From an uncultured Agromyces sp. (lineage in GTDB: Bacteria; Actinomycetota; Actinomycetes; Actinomycetales; Microbacteriaceae), in the NCBI GenBank assembly GCA_913053875.1, contig CAJXGN010000001.1:124001-188000 (forward strand): a stretch of 64,000 nucleotides of DNA. Direction: 5' to 3'. The stretch's first letter is position 1; each line of letters starts with the position of its first letter. A program made the translations under genes and the position numbers. The notes beneath the pieces are model-generated. The model saw only the letters and a list, made by a program, of their open reading frames with translations, was not told the origin of the DNA and made no database searches. Positions 7,940 through 16,787 of the stretch are shown one piece after another.

Positions 7940-8935
7940 GTGAGGATCGGGATCGTCGGCGCGGGCGCGCTCGGCGGCGCGTTCGCGGCGCTGCTCGCCC
8001 GTGCGGGCCACGACGTCGAGGTGACGGCGCGGGGCGCGGGGCTCGAGGCGATCGCACGCGACGGCATCCGGCTGAGCGGCGGGTACGGCGAGGCGCACGT
8101 GCGCGTCGCGGCATCCGACCGCCTGTCGCAGCGGCCGGACCTCGCACTCGTCTGCACCAAGGCGCAGGACGCCCGGCAGGCGATCGCCGACAACCGCGAC
8201 GCGCTCGACGGCACGACCGTCGTGATCGTGCAGAACGGGCTCGAGGGCGTCGCGACCGCGCGCGAACTGCTGCCCGCTGCCGACTGCCACGGCATGCTGT
8301 CGATCATCGCCGCGAACTACACCGAGCCCGGGCACGTGCGCATCACCACCACCGCGGCGAGCTACCTCGGCCGCGGTTCCGGCCCCGCCGACGACGACTC
8401 GCGCCGCGTCGCCGCACTGCTCTCGGACGCCGCGCCCGTCGTCGCGATCGACGGTTTCGAGGGCGCGCAGTGGACCAAGCTCGTGGTCAACATGCTGAAC
8501 GCGCTGCCCGCGATCACCGGGCTCAGCGTGCAGGAGGTCATCGCCGACCGCCGGCTGCGGCGGGTGCTCACCGCGTCGATGCGCGAGACCGTGCGCGTCG
8601 GCATCGCGAACGGCGTGCGTTTCGGCGCGCTCCAGGGACTCGGCGACCGGCGGCTGCGACTGTTCGCACGACTGCCGCTCGCGCTCGGGCAGGTGCTGCC
8701 GCGGGGCATGGGCGCACGCATGGGGCCGGTGCCGAACCTCGGCTCGACGCTGCAGAGCATCCGACGCGGGCAGCGCACCGAGGTCGACTACCTGAACGGC
8801 GCAGTGGTGCGGCGAGCGGATGCCGCTGGGGTGCCCGCGCCCGTGAACCGCACGCTCACCGCGCTGGTGCACCGCGTCGAGGAGACGGACGCGCACGTGC
8901 CGGTCGACGAGGTGCTCGAGGCGTTCGATGGCTGA
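7940..8935 (+). CDS. 2-dehydropantoate 2-reductase family oxidoreductase
   Basis: A 331-residue NADP-dependent reductase of the PanE/ApbA family. It has the N-terminal dinucleotide-binding GIVGAGALGG, the family segment VCTKAQD, the QNGLEG loop and the catalytic Lys in WTKLVVNMLNALPAITG. True PanE makes pantoate for coenzyme A; many homologues act on other 2-keto acids, so the symbol is withheld. mutY starts 8 bases before its stop, so the two genes are co-translated. It is divergent from truB. Confidence 0.8.
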   Translation: MRIGIVGAGALGGAFAALLARAGHDVEVTARGAGLEAIARDGIRLSGGYGEAHVRVAASDRLSQRPDLALVCTKAQDARQAIADNRDALDGTTVVIVQNGLEGVATARELLPAADCHGMLSIIAANYTEPGHVRITTTAASYLGRGSGPADDDSRRVAALLSDAAPVVAIDGFEGAQWTKLVVNMLNALPAITGLSVQEVIADRRLRRVLTASMRETVRVGIANGVRFGALQGLGDRRLRLFARLPLALGQVLPRGMGARMGPVPNLGSTLQSIRRGQRTEVDYLNGAVVRRADAAGVPAPVNRTLTALVHRVEETDAHVPVDEVLEAFDG

Positions 8936-9806
8936 GGCGGGAACCCTGGCGCCCGCCGTCGTCGCCTGGTTCGCGCGGAACGCGCGCGACCTGCCCTGGC
9001 GGCGACCCGACTGCACGCCGTGGGGCGTGCTCGTGAGCGAGTTCATGCTGCAGCAGACGCAGGTCTCGCGCGTCGTGCCGGCGTTCGAGGCGTGGATGCG
9101 ACGCTGGCCGACACCTGCGGCGCTCGCCGCGGAGCCCGCGTCGGAGGCGGTGCGGGCGTGGGGCGGGCTCGGCTACCCGCGGCGCGCGATGTGGCTGCAC
9201 CGCGCCGCCGTCGAGATCGTCGAGCGCCACGACGGCGAGGTGCCCGCCGACGTCGACGCGCTGCTCGCGCTGCGGGGAATCGGGCCGTACACGGCGCGAG
9301 CCGTCGCCGCGTTCGCGTTCGGGCTGCGCGAGCCCGTCGTCGACACGAACACCCGGCGCGTGATCGCGCGAGCGGTGCGCGGCCACGGCGAGGCGGGTCC
9401 GCCCGACGCCCGCGCGGACCTGGCCGCGATGGCGGACCTGCTGCCGCACGCGGCATCCGCCGCCCAGTCGTTCAACGCGGGGATGATGGAGCTCGGCGCG
9501 GTGGTCTGCACCGCGCGGACGCCCGCCTGCGACGCCTGCCCGATCGCGTCCCGCTGCACGTGGCGCGCCGCCGGCTCCCCCGCGTACAACGGGCCGCGCC
9601 GGCGCACGCAGGCGCGGTTCGAGGGTTCCGACCGGCAGGTGCGCGGCATCGTCATGCGCGAGCTGCGCGCGGCGCACCGGCCCGTGACGCGCGACGAACT
9701 CGCGCCCGCGTGGGCGGATGCCGCGCAGCTCGCCCGCGCGATCGACACGCTCGTCGCCGACGGGCTCGCGGCCGAGCGCGCCGACGGGCTGACGCTCGCG
9801 GAGTGA
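8928..9806 (+). CDS. mutY: A/G-specific adenine DNA glycosylase
   Basis: MutY removes adenine mispaired with 8-oxoguanine. The catalytic Glu is in SEFMLQQTQV (residue 38), the helix-hairpin-helix is LRGIGPYTARAVAAF, the catalytic Asp is in VVDTNTRR, and the [4Fe-4S] cluster spacing C-x6-C-x2-C-x5-C is exact near residues 196-212. At 292 residues it ends in a short winged-helix-like region without the full NUDIX-like domain of E. coli MutY, as is common in actinobacteria. It overlaps the panE-like gene by 8 bases. Confidence 0.94.
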   Translation: MAEAGTLAPAVVAWFARNARDLPWRRPDCTPWGVLVSEFMLQQTQVSRVVPAFEAWMRRWPTPAALAAEPASEAVRAWGGLGYPRRAMWLHRAAVEIVERHDGEVPADVDALLALRGIGPYTARAVAAFAFGLREPVVDTNTRRVIARAVRGHGEAGPPDARADLAAMADLLPHAASAAQSFNAGMMELGAVVCTARTPACDACPIASRCTWRAAGSPAYNGPRRRTQARFEGSDRQVRGIVMRELRAAHRPVTRDELAPAWADAAQLARAIDTLVADGLAAERADGLTLAE

Positions 9807-9813
9807 GGCGGGA

Positions 9814-10248
9814 CTACTGCTCGTCGGCCTCGCGCGGCTTGACGTACGGGTCGGCCTCGCCGGCGTACTGCGCGGTGCTCGCGCTCTTCGAGGTCTCCGC
9901 GTCGCGCTCGCGCGCCTCGCGGAGGAGCTCCTCGATGTGCTGCGCGTTCTCGGGAATCGCGTCGAGGATGAACTCGAGGCTCGGCGTCAGCCGCGCCGTG
10001 ATGTTGCGGCCCACCTCGGTGCGGAGCATGCCGGTCGCCGCCTTCAGGGCCGCGGCCGAGTCGGCGCGCTCCTCATCGGTGCCGTACACCGTGTAGAACA
10101 CGCTCGCGTGCTGCAGGTCGCCCGTCACCTTGACGTCGGTGATCGTGACGAACCCGAGGCGGGGGTCGCGGATGCCCTTGTCGAGACGTCGTGCGACGAT
10201 CTCCTTGATGCGGTCGGCCATCTTCCTGGCCCGTGCCGGATCAGCCAT
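9814..10248 (-). CDS. rbfA: 30S ribosome-binding factor A
   Basis: RbfA binds the 30S subunit during maturation of the 16S rRNA 5' end. The 144-residue protein has a type-II KH fold, with the IRDPRLGFVTITDVKVTGDL segment and the conserved LRTEVG and TPSLEFILD stretches. A short acidic C-terminal tail follows. It lies 54 bases downstream of infB, separated by a strong hairpin, and has its own ribosome binding site GGAAGGGG. Confidence 0.95.
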   Translation of the reverse strand: MADPARARKMADRIKEIVARRLDKGIRDPRLGFVTITDVKVTGDLQHASVFYTVYGTDEERADSAAALKAATGMLRTEVGRNITARLTPSLEFILDAIPENAQHIEELLREARERDAETSKSASTAQYAGEADPYVKPREADEQ

Positions 10249-10267
10249 GCTGTCCCCTTCCGAGAAC

Positions 10268-10295
10268 GTCCGGGGCGGCGAGCGCCGCCCCGGAC
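10268..10295 (-). other. Strong hairpin between infB and rbfA
   Basis: A perfect 12-base stem (GTCCGGGGCGGC and its complement) encloses a 4-base loop. No T-run follows in the direction of transcription, so it looks like an RNA processing, stabilising or attenuation element rather than a classical terminator. Confidence 0.7.
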
Positions 10296-10302
10296 GGGAT
10301 AC

Positions 10303-13080
10303 CTAGACCCGCGGCTTCTCGCGAAGCTCGGTCGTCTCGATCTCGTCGCCGACCTGGATGTCGTTGAACTTGCCCAGGCCGATACCGCACTCGAAGTCGG
10401 TGCGGACCTCGGTGACGTCGTCCTTGAACCGGCGCAGCGACTCGATCGCCAGGCCGTCGGCGATGACCACGCCGTCGCGGATGACGCGCGCCTTCGCGTT
10501 GCGCGTGATGGTGCCCGACCGCACGATCGAACCGGCGATGTTGCCGAACTTCGAGGAGCGGAACACCTCGCGGATCTCGGCGACACCCGACTGGACCTCC
10601 TCGAACTCGGGCTTGAGCATGCCCTTGAGCGAGTTCTCGATGTCCTCGATCGCGTTGTAGATGACCGAGTAGAAGCGGATGTCGACGCCCTCGCGCGCGG
10701 CCCGCTCGCGGGCCTTCACGTCGGGTCGCACGTTGAAGCCGATGACGATCGCGTTGTCGATGGTCGCCAGGTCCACGTCGGACTCGGTGATCGCACCGAC
10801 GCCGCGGTGCAGGATGCGCAGCTGCACCGAGTCGTCGACCTCGATCTTCATGAGCGACTCCTCGAGCGCCTCGACGGCACCCGACACGTCACCCTTGATG
10901 ATGAGGTTGAGCGCCTCGACCTTGCCCTCCTCGAGCGCACGCGTGAAGTCCTCGAGCGAGATGCGCTTGCGGGCCTTCGCCAGCTGCGCGTTGCGCTCGG
11001 CGGCCTCGCGCTTCTCGGCGATCTGACGCGCGGTGCGGTCGTCGCCGGTCACGAGGAACGTGTCGCCCGCGCGGGGCACGGTCGACAGGCCCTGCACCTG
11101 CACGGGCCGCGACGGCGTGGCCTCGTCGACCGCGTCGCCGTTCTCGTCGACCATCGCGCGCACGCGGCCGTAGGCCGTGCCGGCGACGATCGCGTCGCCG
11201 ACGCGCAGCGTGCCCGACTGGATGAGCACGGTCGCGACCGCACCGCGGCCCTTGTCGAGCTTGGCCTCGATCGCGACGCCGCGCGCGTCCTTGTCGGGAT
11301 TCGCGCGCAGGTCGAGACCGGCGTCGGCGGTGAGCAGCACCGCGTCGAGCAGGTCGGTGATGCCGATGTCCTCGCGGGCCGACACGTCGACGAACATGAC
11401 CTCGCCGCCGTACTCCTCGGCCACGAGGCCGAACTCGGTCAGCTGCTGGCGCACCTTCTGCGGGTTCGCGTCGGGCTTGTCGATCTTGTTCACCGCGACC
11501 ACGATCGGCACGTCGGCCGCCTGGGCGTGGTTCAGCGCCTCCACCGTCTGCGGCATGATGCCGTCGTCGGCGGCGACCACGAGGATCGCGATGTCGGTCA
11601 CCTGCGCACCACGGGCACGCATGGCGGTGAACGCCTCGTGACCCGGGGTGTCGATGAAGGTGATCGCGCGGTCCTTGCCCTCGTGCTGGGCGTGCACCTG
11701 GTAGGCACCGATGTGCTGGGTGATGCCGCCGGCCTCGCCCGCCACCACGTTGGCGTTGCGGATCGCGTCGAGCAGTCGCGTCTTTCCGTGGTCGACGTGA
11801 CCCATGACGGTCACGACCGGCGGACGCCACTCGAGGTCCTCGTCGGACTCGTCCTCGAGCTCCTGCTCGAGGTCGATGTCGAAGCCCTCGAGGAGCTCCT
11901 TGTCCTCGTCCTCGGGCGAGACGATCTGGATCTTGTAGCCGAGCTCCTCGCCGAGCACCTCGAAGGTGGCCTCGTCGAGCGACTCGGTCGCCGTCGCCAT
12001 CTCACCGAGGTGGAACAGCACGGTCACCAGGTTGCCGGGGCTCGCGTCGATCTTGTCGGCGAAGTCGGAGATGGATGCGCCGCGGCGCAGCCGGACGACG
12101 GTGCTGCCGTCGCCGCGCGGGACCTGCACGCCGCCGATCGACGGCGCCTCCCGCATCTCGAATTCCTGCCGCTTCGTCCGCTTCGACTTGCGCGAGCGGC
12201 TCTTGCCGCCGCCGCGACCGAACGCACCCGCGGTGCCGCCGCCGGGGCCGCGGCCACGGCCGCCGCCTCCGCCGGGACGCGGGCCGAACCCACCGGGACG
12301 CCCGGGCGCGCCGGCGAAGCCGCCGGGACGCTGGCCGCCGCCGGGACCGCCCTGACGACCACCGCCGCCACCGGGACGACCGCCGCCACCGGGGCGCTGG
12401 CCCGCGGGACGGGGCGCGCCGGGACGCGGGATCGAGGGCCGTGGGATGTTGCCCGGGGTCGGGCGCTGGCCCATGCCCTGCGAGCTCGAGTAGGGGTTGT
12501 TGCCGGGGCGCGGCTGGGCCGGGCGCTTGCCCATGCCCTGCGACGACGCGAACGGGTTGTTGCCGGGGCGCGGGGTGCCGCCCGGACGCGGCGCGGAGCC
12601 GCCGGGCTTGGGCGCACCGGGCTTGGGGGCGCCGCCGGGCTTCGGGCCGCCGCCGGGCTTGGCGGCATCCGCTGCCGGCTTCGCGGCGGCCTCGTCCGCC
12701 GCGGGCTTCGCGGCGGCCTCGGCGCGGGCCTGGCGCTCGGCGACCGACATCGGCTGGTCGGCGGGCGCGGGCGCCTCGGTCGTGGGCTCCGCCTTCGGCG
12801 CGGCCTTGGGCGCCGGCTTCGGGCCGGGCTTGGCGGCGCCGGGCTTCGCGGCACCGGGCTTGGGTGCCGACTTCGACGACGCCGGGGCGCCGTTTCCTGC
12901 GGAGCCGGCCGACGACGCGGCATCCGCCAGCGCAGCCTTCAGGCGACGCGCGACGGGGGGCTCGACGCTGGACGAGGGTCCCTTGACGTACTCGCCCATC
13001 TCCTTGAGCTTCTCGAGCGCGACCTTGCTGTCGACGCCGAGCTCACTCGCGATCTCGTGTACACGGGGCTTGGCAGCCAC
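10303..13080 (-). CDS. infB: Translation initiation factor IF-2
   Basis: IF-2 is the GTPase that places initiator tRNA on the 30S subunit. The 925-residue protein has a short N-terminal IF2_N module, then about 300 residues rich in Pro, Gly, Ala and Arg, then the GTPase core ([22 protein letters not shown]) and the C-terminal beta-barrel/initiator-tRNA domains. The low-complexity linker contains a duplicated unit with the core PGNNP-SSQGMG. The start is the GTG preceded by AGGAG. A hairpin overlaps that ribosome binding site, which could tune translation. Confidence 0.97.
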   Translation of the reverse strand: MAAKPRVHEIASELGVDSKVALEKLKEMGEYVKGPSSSVEPPVARRLKAALADAASSAGSAGNGAPASSKSAPKPGAAKPGAAKPGPKPAPKAAPKAEPTTEAPAPADQPMSVAERQARAEAAAKPAADEAAAKPAADAAKPGGGPKPGGAPKPGAPKPGGSAPRPGGTPRPGNNPFASSQGMGKRPAQPRPGNNPYSSSQGMGQRPTPGNIPRPSIPRPGAPRPAGQRPGGGGRPGGGGGRQGGPGGGQRPGGFAGAPGRPGGFGPRPGGGGGRGRGPGGGTAGAFGRGGGKSRSRKSKRTKRQEFEMREAPSIGGVQVPRGDGSTVVRLRRGASISDFADKIDASPGNLVTVLFHLGEMATATESLDEATFEVLGEELGYKIQIVSPEDEDKELLEGFDIDLEQELEDESDEDLEWRPPVVTVMGHVDHGKTRLLDAIRNANVVAGEAGGITQHIGAYQVHAQHEGKDRAITFIDTPGHEAFTAMRARGAQVTDIAILVVAADDGIMPQTVEALNHAQAADVPIVVAVNKIDKPDANPQKVRQQLTEFGLVAEEYGGEVMFVDVSAREDIGITDLLDAVLLTADAGLDLRANPDKDARGVAIEAKLDKGRGAVATVLIQSGTLRVGDAIVAGTAYGRVRAMVDENGDAVDEATPSRPVQVQGLSTVPRAGDTFLVTGDDRTARQIAEKREAAERNAQLAKARKRISLEDFTRALEEGKVEALNLIIKGDVSGAVEALEESLMKIEVDDSVQLRILHRGVGAITESDVDLATIDNAIVIGFNVRPDVKARERAAREGVDIRFYSVIYNAIEDIENSLKGMLKPEFEEVQSGVAEIREVFRSSKFGNIAGSIVRSGTITRNAKARVIRDGVVIADGLAIESLRRFKDDVTEVRTDFECGIGLGKFNDIQVGDEIETTELREKPRV

Positions 13081-13087
13081 ATTTCTC

Positions 13088-13112
13088 CTGTTCCGGGTCT
13101 GCGCCCGGACAG
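13088..13112 (-). promoter_or_regulatory. Hairpin next to the infB ribosome binding site
   Basis: CTGT/ACAG and CCGGG/CCCGG form a 9-pair stem with one bulged T and a 6-base loop. In the mRNA its 3' arm runs into the AGGAG ribosome binding site of infB, so it could modulate access of ribosomes. Confidence 0.45.
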
Positions 13113-13167
13113 GGGCAGACCATACCTAGCGGACGGGTCTCATTTCGAGCCGTTCATCGGTTGTCCA

Positions 13168-13413
13168 TCAGCCGTTCAGCCTGTTCTCTAAGTCGTTCGT
13201 GTCCAGTTCGCCGGTCACGCGCAACGCCCGCCCGAAGGCACGGCGGCGCAGTGCGAGCCGGAGGCACTCACGGTCCGGATGCAGCCACGCACCACGCCCG
13301 GGCAGGCTCGCTGCGGTATCCACCACGACCTGGGATTCTCGGACGACGACCCTCAGAAGCGAGGAACGTCCGGCACGCGAACGGCATCCGATGCACGTTC
13401 TGACCGGATCCAT
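13168..13413 (-). CDS. YlxR/RnpM family RNA-binding protein
   Basis: An 81-residue YlxR (DUF448) protein. The CIGCR motif near the N-terminus, the PGRGAWLHP loop and the following C-x-RLALRRRAFGRAL segment are the family signature. The Bacillus homologue binds RNase P RNA and modulates it. It lies between nusA and infB, its usual place. The ATG is preceded by GAGGTGTAGG. Confidence 0.92.
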   Translation of the reverse strand: MDPVRTCIGCRSRAGRSSLLRVVVRESQVVVDTAASLPGRGAWLHPDRECLRLALRRRAFGRALRVTGELDTNDLENRLNG

Positions 13414-13440
13414 CCTACACCTCGGCGAGCGGGCTCCGGC

Positions 13441-14442
13441 TCACGCCCCGGCTCCGGCCTGGGAGTCCGGCTGGATGTCGATCTTCGCGCCGGTGAGCTT
13501 GGCCGCCAGGCGGGCGTTCTGCCCCTCCTTGCCGATCGCGAGCGAGAGCTGGTAGTCGGGCACCAGCGCGCGCACGGCGCGCAGGTCGGGGTCGATCACG
13601 ACGGTCTTCGACACCTTCGCCGGCGACAGCGCGCTCGCGACGAACGAGGCGAGGTCGTCCGAGTAGTCGACGATGTCGATCTTCTCGTTGTTCAGCTCGG
13701 CGGTCACCGACCGCACGCGCTGGCCGAGCTCGCCGATGCACGCGCCCTTCGCGTTCACGCCCGGCTGCGTCGCGCGCACCGCGATCTTGGTGCGGTGGCC
13801 CGCCTCCCGCGCGAGGGAGACGATCTCGACCACGCCCGACGCGATCTCGGGCACCTCGAGCGCGAAGAGCTTCCGCACGAGGGCCGGGTGCGTGCGCGAC
13901 ACGGTGATCGACGGCCCCTTGAGCCCCTTCGTCACGCTCGTGACGTAGACGCGGATGCGCGAGCCGTGGCGGTACTCCTCGCCCGGCACCTGCTCCTCGG
14001 GCGGCAGGATCGCCTCGACCGTGCCGAGGTCGATGTGGATCATGCGGGGGTTCGGGCCCTGCTGGATGATGCCGGCCACGATGTCGCCCTCGCGGCCGCG
14101 GAACTCGCCGAGCACGGCGTCGTCGGCGATGTCGCGCAGGCGCTGGTTGATGGTCTGCTTCGCGGCGAACGCGGCGATGCGGCCGAAGTCGCTCGGGCTG
14201 TCGACGACCTCGCCGATGACGTTGCCGTCCTCGTCGTGCTCGGGCACGTAGACGGTGACGTGACCGGTCTTGCGGTCGAGCTCGACGCGGGCGCCCGTCG
14301 GGTTGGCGTGCCCGTGCTGGCCCGGGTTGGTGTGCTTGAGGTACGCCATGAGGATCGCCTGCTCGATGATCGTGACGAGCTCATCGAAGGGGATCTCCTT
14401 CTCGCGCTCCATCATTCTCAGGACGCTGAGGTCGATGTCCAC
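13441..14442 (-). CDS. nusA: Transcription termination/antitermination factor NusA
   Basis: NusA binds RNA polymerase and nascent RNA to control pausing, termination and antitermination. The 333-residue protein has the N-terminal polymerase-binding domain (about 1-125), an S1 domain (GDIVAGIIQQG), then two KH domains (GACIGELGQRVR; AIGKEGQNARLAAKLTGAKIDI), and no acidic C-terminal repeats, as is normal in actinobacteria. The GTG start is supported by GAGGAGG. rimP would be expected immediately upstream but is not there. Confidence 0.96.
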   Translation of the reverse strand: MDIDLSVLRMMEREKEIPFDELVTIIEQAILMAYLKHTNPGQHGHANPTGARVELDRKTGHVTVYVPEHDEDGNVIGEVVDSPSDFGRIAAFAAKQTINQRLRDIADDAVLGEFRGREGDIVAGIIQQGPNPRMIHIDLGTVEAILPPEEQVPGEEYRHGSRIRVYVTSVTKGLKGPSITVSRTHPALVRKLFALEVPEIASGVVEIVSLAREAGHRTKIAVRATQPGVNAKGACIGELGQRVRSVTAELNNEKIDIVDYSDDLASFVASALSPAKVSKTVVIDPDLRAVRALVPDYQLSLAIGKEGQNARLAAKLTGAKIDIQPDSQAGAGA

Positions 14443-14560
14443 AGCCGGCCTCCTCTATTCAACTCTCGCCGTCGCCCCACCACTCGACGGGCCAGAAGAC
14501 TACGGTACCGGATGCCACGGGGTCTGGTGGCCGCGGCGCATGCAGCGCCATACTGTGGCG
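14443..14560. other. Divergent promoter region nusA / amino-acid symporter
   Basis: 118 bases hold the nusA ribosome binding site and, on the minus strand, a possible TAGTCT -10 at 14502-14497, giving a leader of about 50 bases. No trace of rimP coding sequence is visible. The symporter's own -10 lies at its right end. Confidence 0.4.
14549..14556 (+). promoter_or_regulatory. -10 element of a leaderless symporter transcript
   Basis: CATACTGT contains overlapping -10 matches (CATACT, TACTGT) 4-6 bases before the ATG at 14561, with no ribosome binding site. Confidence 0.4.
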
Positions 14561-16069
14561 ATGGACGCGCTCAACGACTTCGTCCTCTTCTCGGGGGACC
14601 TGCTCTGGACCTGGCTCGTGCTGCCGCTGGTGGTGCTGCTCGGCCTCTACTTCACGGTGCGCAGCGGGGTGGTGCAGTTCCGGCTCATCCCGGAGATGTT
14701 CCGCACGCTCACCGACAAGACGCCGCGCGACGCGAACGGCGAACCGCAGTCCGTGTCGGCCTTCCAGGCGTTCACGGTCTCGGCGGCCTCCCGCGTCGGC
14801 GTCGGCAACATCGCGGGCGTCGGCACGGCGATCGCCATCGGCGGGCCGGGCGCGGTGTTCTGGATGTGGCTCATGGCGTTCGTCGGCGGGGCGAGCGCGT
14901 TCGTGGAGTCGACCCTCGGCCAGCTCTACAAGGTGCGCGACGCCGACGGGTTCCGCGGCGGGCCTGCGTACTACATGGAGAAGGGGCTGAAGGCGCGCTG
15001 GATGGGCATCGTCTTCGCGATCACGCTCATCATCTGCTTCCCGTTCGTGTTCTCGGCCCTCCAGGCGAACACCATCAGCGCCACCGTGGCGACGACGGTC
15101 GCCGGCGAGGAGGCGCCGTGGTGGATCGCGTGGATCGTCGGCGGGATCGTGGCGGTGCTCACGGCGCTCGTCGTCTTCGGAGGCATCCGTCGCATCGCCA
15201 GCGTCACCCAGGCGGTCGTGCCGCTCATGGCGCTCGTCTACCTGCTCGTCGGCCTCGTCGTCGTGGCGCTGAACATCGGCGAACTGCCCGCCGTGTTCGC
15301 GTCGATCTTCACCGAGGCGTTCGGGTTCAACGAGGTCGTCGGCGCGACGCTCGGCATGATCATCCTGACCGGCGTGCGACGCGGCATGTTCTCGAACGAG
15401 GCGGGACTCGGCTCGGCACCGAACGCGGGCGCGAGCGCGGCCGTCACGCACCCGGTCAAGCAGGGCCTCGTGCAGACCCTCGGCGTCTACTTCGACACGT
15501 TCCTCATCTGCTCGATCACGGCGTTCATCATCCTGGTCTCGAGCCCCGACCTCGCGAACGCGGAACGCGGCATCGGCCTCACCCAGGGCGCGATCACCGG
15601 CAGCCTCGGCACCTGGGCGGGCGTGCTGCTCAGCGTCGTGATCTTCCTGCTCGCGTTCAGTTCCATCCTCGGCAACTACTACTACGGCGAGGCGAACATC
15701 GACTTCATCACGACCCACCGCGGCGTGCTGACCGGGTTCCGGCTCGTGGTGGTCGCGGCGATCTTCGTCGGCTCGATCGCCTCGAGCGACGTCGTCTGGA
15801 ACACGGCCGACTCGGTCATGGGCCTCATGGCGCTCGTGAACCTGATCGCCATCGGACTGCTCTCGGGGGTCGCGTTCCGATTGCTCCGCGACTACACGAG
15901 GCAACGACGCGAGGGGCGGAACCCGGTCTTCACCAGGGACAGGATGCCCGACCTCGACGGCATCGAGTGCTGGGAGGACGAGCTCTCGGTCACCGGCCCG
16001 ATCGACGTCGACACCAAGCAGCACGAGGCCGAGAAGCACCGCGACCACCTGCACCGCCAGGAGGACTGA
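14561..16069 (+). CDS. Alanine/glycine:cation symporter (AGCS family)
   Basis: A 502-residue integral membrane transporter that takes up alanine or glycine with Na+ or H+. It has about ten hydrophobic segments and the family motifs ASRVGVGNIAGV, GGPAYYMEKG and SNEAGLGSAPNAGASA. The last ~70 residues form a charged cytoplasmic tail ending HLHRQED. The ATG at 14561 is preferred over one 21 bases upstream because it fits a leaderless start. It diverges from nusA and converges on a lipoprotein gene 24 bases away. Confidence 0.92.
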   Translation: MDALNDFVLFSGDLLWTWLVLPLVVLLGLYFTVRSGVVQFRLIPEMFRTLTDKTPRDANGEPQSVSAFQAFTVSAASRVGVGNIAGVGTAIAIGGPGAVFWMWLMAFVGGASAFVESTLGQLYKVRDADGFRGGPAYYMEKGLKARWMGIVFAITLIICFPFVFSALQANTISATVATTVAGEEAPWWIAWIVGGIVAVLTALVVFGGIRRIASVTQAVVPLMALVYLLVGLVVVALNIGELPAVFASIFTEAFGFNEVVGATLGMIILTGVRRGMFSNEAGLGSAPNAGASAAVTHPVKQGLVQTLGVYFDTFLICSITAFIILVSSPDLANAERGIGLTQGAITGSLGTWAGVLLSVVIFLLAFSSILGNYYYGEANIDFITTHRGVLTGFRLVVVAAIFVGSIASSDVVWNTADSVMGLMALVNLIAIGLLSGVAFRLLRDYTRQRREGRNPVFTRDRMPDLDGIECWEDELSVTGPIDVDTKQHEAEKHRDHLHRQED

Positions 16070-16093
16070 CGGGCTCGCGGATGCGACGCGGGC

Positions 16094-16633
16094 TCAGCGC
16101 TCGTAGACCATGACCGCGACCATGGGCGGCGGGTGCGGTCCCGGCTGCATCTGGAGCTGCACGGCGTAGGTGTCGTCGAGGAACTGCCAGTAGTGGCCGT
16201 CCCCGCCGCCGGGCGTCCCCTCCTCGTCGAGCGGGACGATCTCGGCGTACGCCTCCGCGAGCTGTTCGGCCTGCTCGGGCTCGTCGGTCTCGATGATCAG
16301 GTCCCAGACGCCGTCGCCGGCGAGCGACGAGACGACCTCGCCCTCCGGGAGCGGGAACTCGGCCGGGAAGTCCGCAGCGACGCCGTCGAGCTCCTCGACG
16401 CCCTCGCCGAGTTCTCCCTCGTCGAATCCGTACACCGCGATGAACGCCTCCTCCCAGACGGACGTCTCGGTGCCCGGATCGGCGACCTCGGCCGTCTCGT
16501 CGTCGGCGACCTCGGCGGTGCCGTCCGTCGCGCTCCCGGCGGTGCATCCGGCGCCGACGAGGACGATGACCGCTGCGACGCCGGCGAGACCTGCGCGTCG
16601 CGCGGACCCGTTGTGCCTGCGTGCGATGAACAT
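16094..16633 (-). CDS. Predicted lipoprotein, acidic, unknown function
   Basis: A 179-residue exported protein. The N-terminus has a basic stretch, a hydrophobic core and a Cys after VGAG (residues ~26-30), which fits a lipoprotein signal, followed by an Asp/Glu/Thr-rich linker. The remaining ~120 residues are globular and strongly acidic, with FPAEFPLPEGEVV and a GDGHYWQFLDD segment. I do not recognise the family. The start ATG follows GGAGG at a suitable distance; an upstream in-frame ATG would destroy the signal peptide. Confidence 0.72.
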   Translation of the reverse strand: MFIARRHNGSARRAGLAGVAAVIVLVGAGCTAGSATDGTAEVADDETAEVADPGTETSVWEEAFIAVYGFDEGELGEGVEELDGVAADFPAEFPLPEGEVVSSLAGDGVWDLIIETDEPEQAEQLAEAYAEIVPLDEEGTPGGGDGHYWQFLDDTYAVQLQMQPGPHPPPMVAVMVYER

Positions 16634-16759
16634 GGGTGCCTCCGACCCTCGATATCTGGATGTCTCGAGGCTCGCGCGCGCCGATATCCACTCGGTATCC
16701 GGGCGGTCGGGTCGCCTGCTCGATGGCACGTCGGGACGCCCGCGTCAAGCCCGAGTACC

Positions 16760-16771
16760 CGACACGTGTCG
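16760..16771. promoter_or_regulatory. Palindrome upstream of the DUF1206 gene
   Basis: CGACACGTGTCG is a perfect 12-base palindrome 4 bases upstream of the -10. It shares the ACACGTGT core with the palindrome in front of the deo operon. Confidence 0.4.
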
Positions 16772-16775
16772 TCGC

Positions 16776-16781
16776 TACTGT
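16776..16781 (+). promoter_or_regulatory. -10 element of a leaderless DUF1206 transcript
   Basis: TACTGT ends 6 bases before the ATG at 16788. No ribosome binding site is present. Confidence 0.45.
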
Positions 16782-16787
16782 GACGGG

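Noticed and set aside
9937..13191. Very long open frame antisense to infB and rbfA
   Set aside because: It is a by-product of extreme GC content; the Arg/Gly/Leu-rich translation has no domain, and infB on the other strand is certain.
14459..16054. 531-codon open frame antisense to the amino-acid symporter
   Set aside because: The translation is highly charged and repetitive with no recognisable fold; the symporter motifs on the plus strand are clear.
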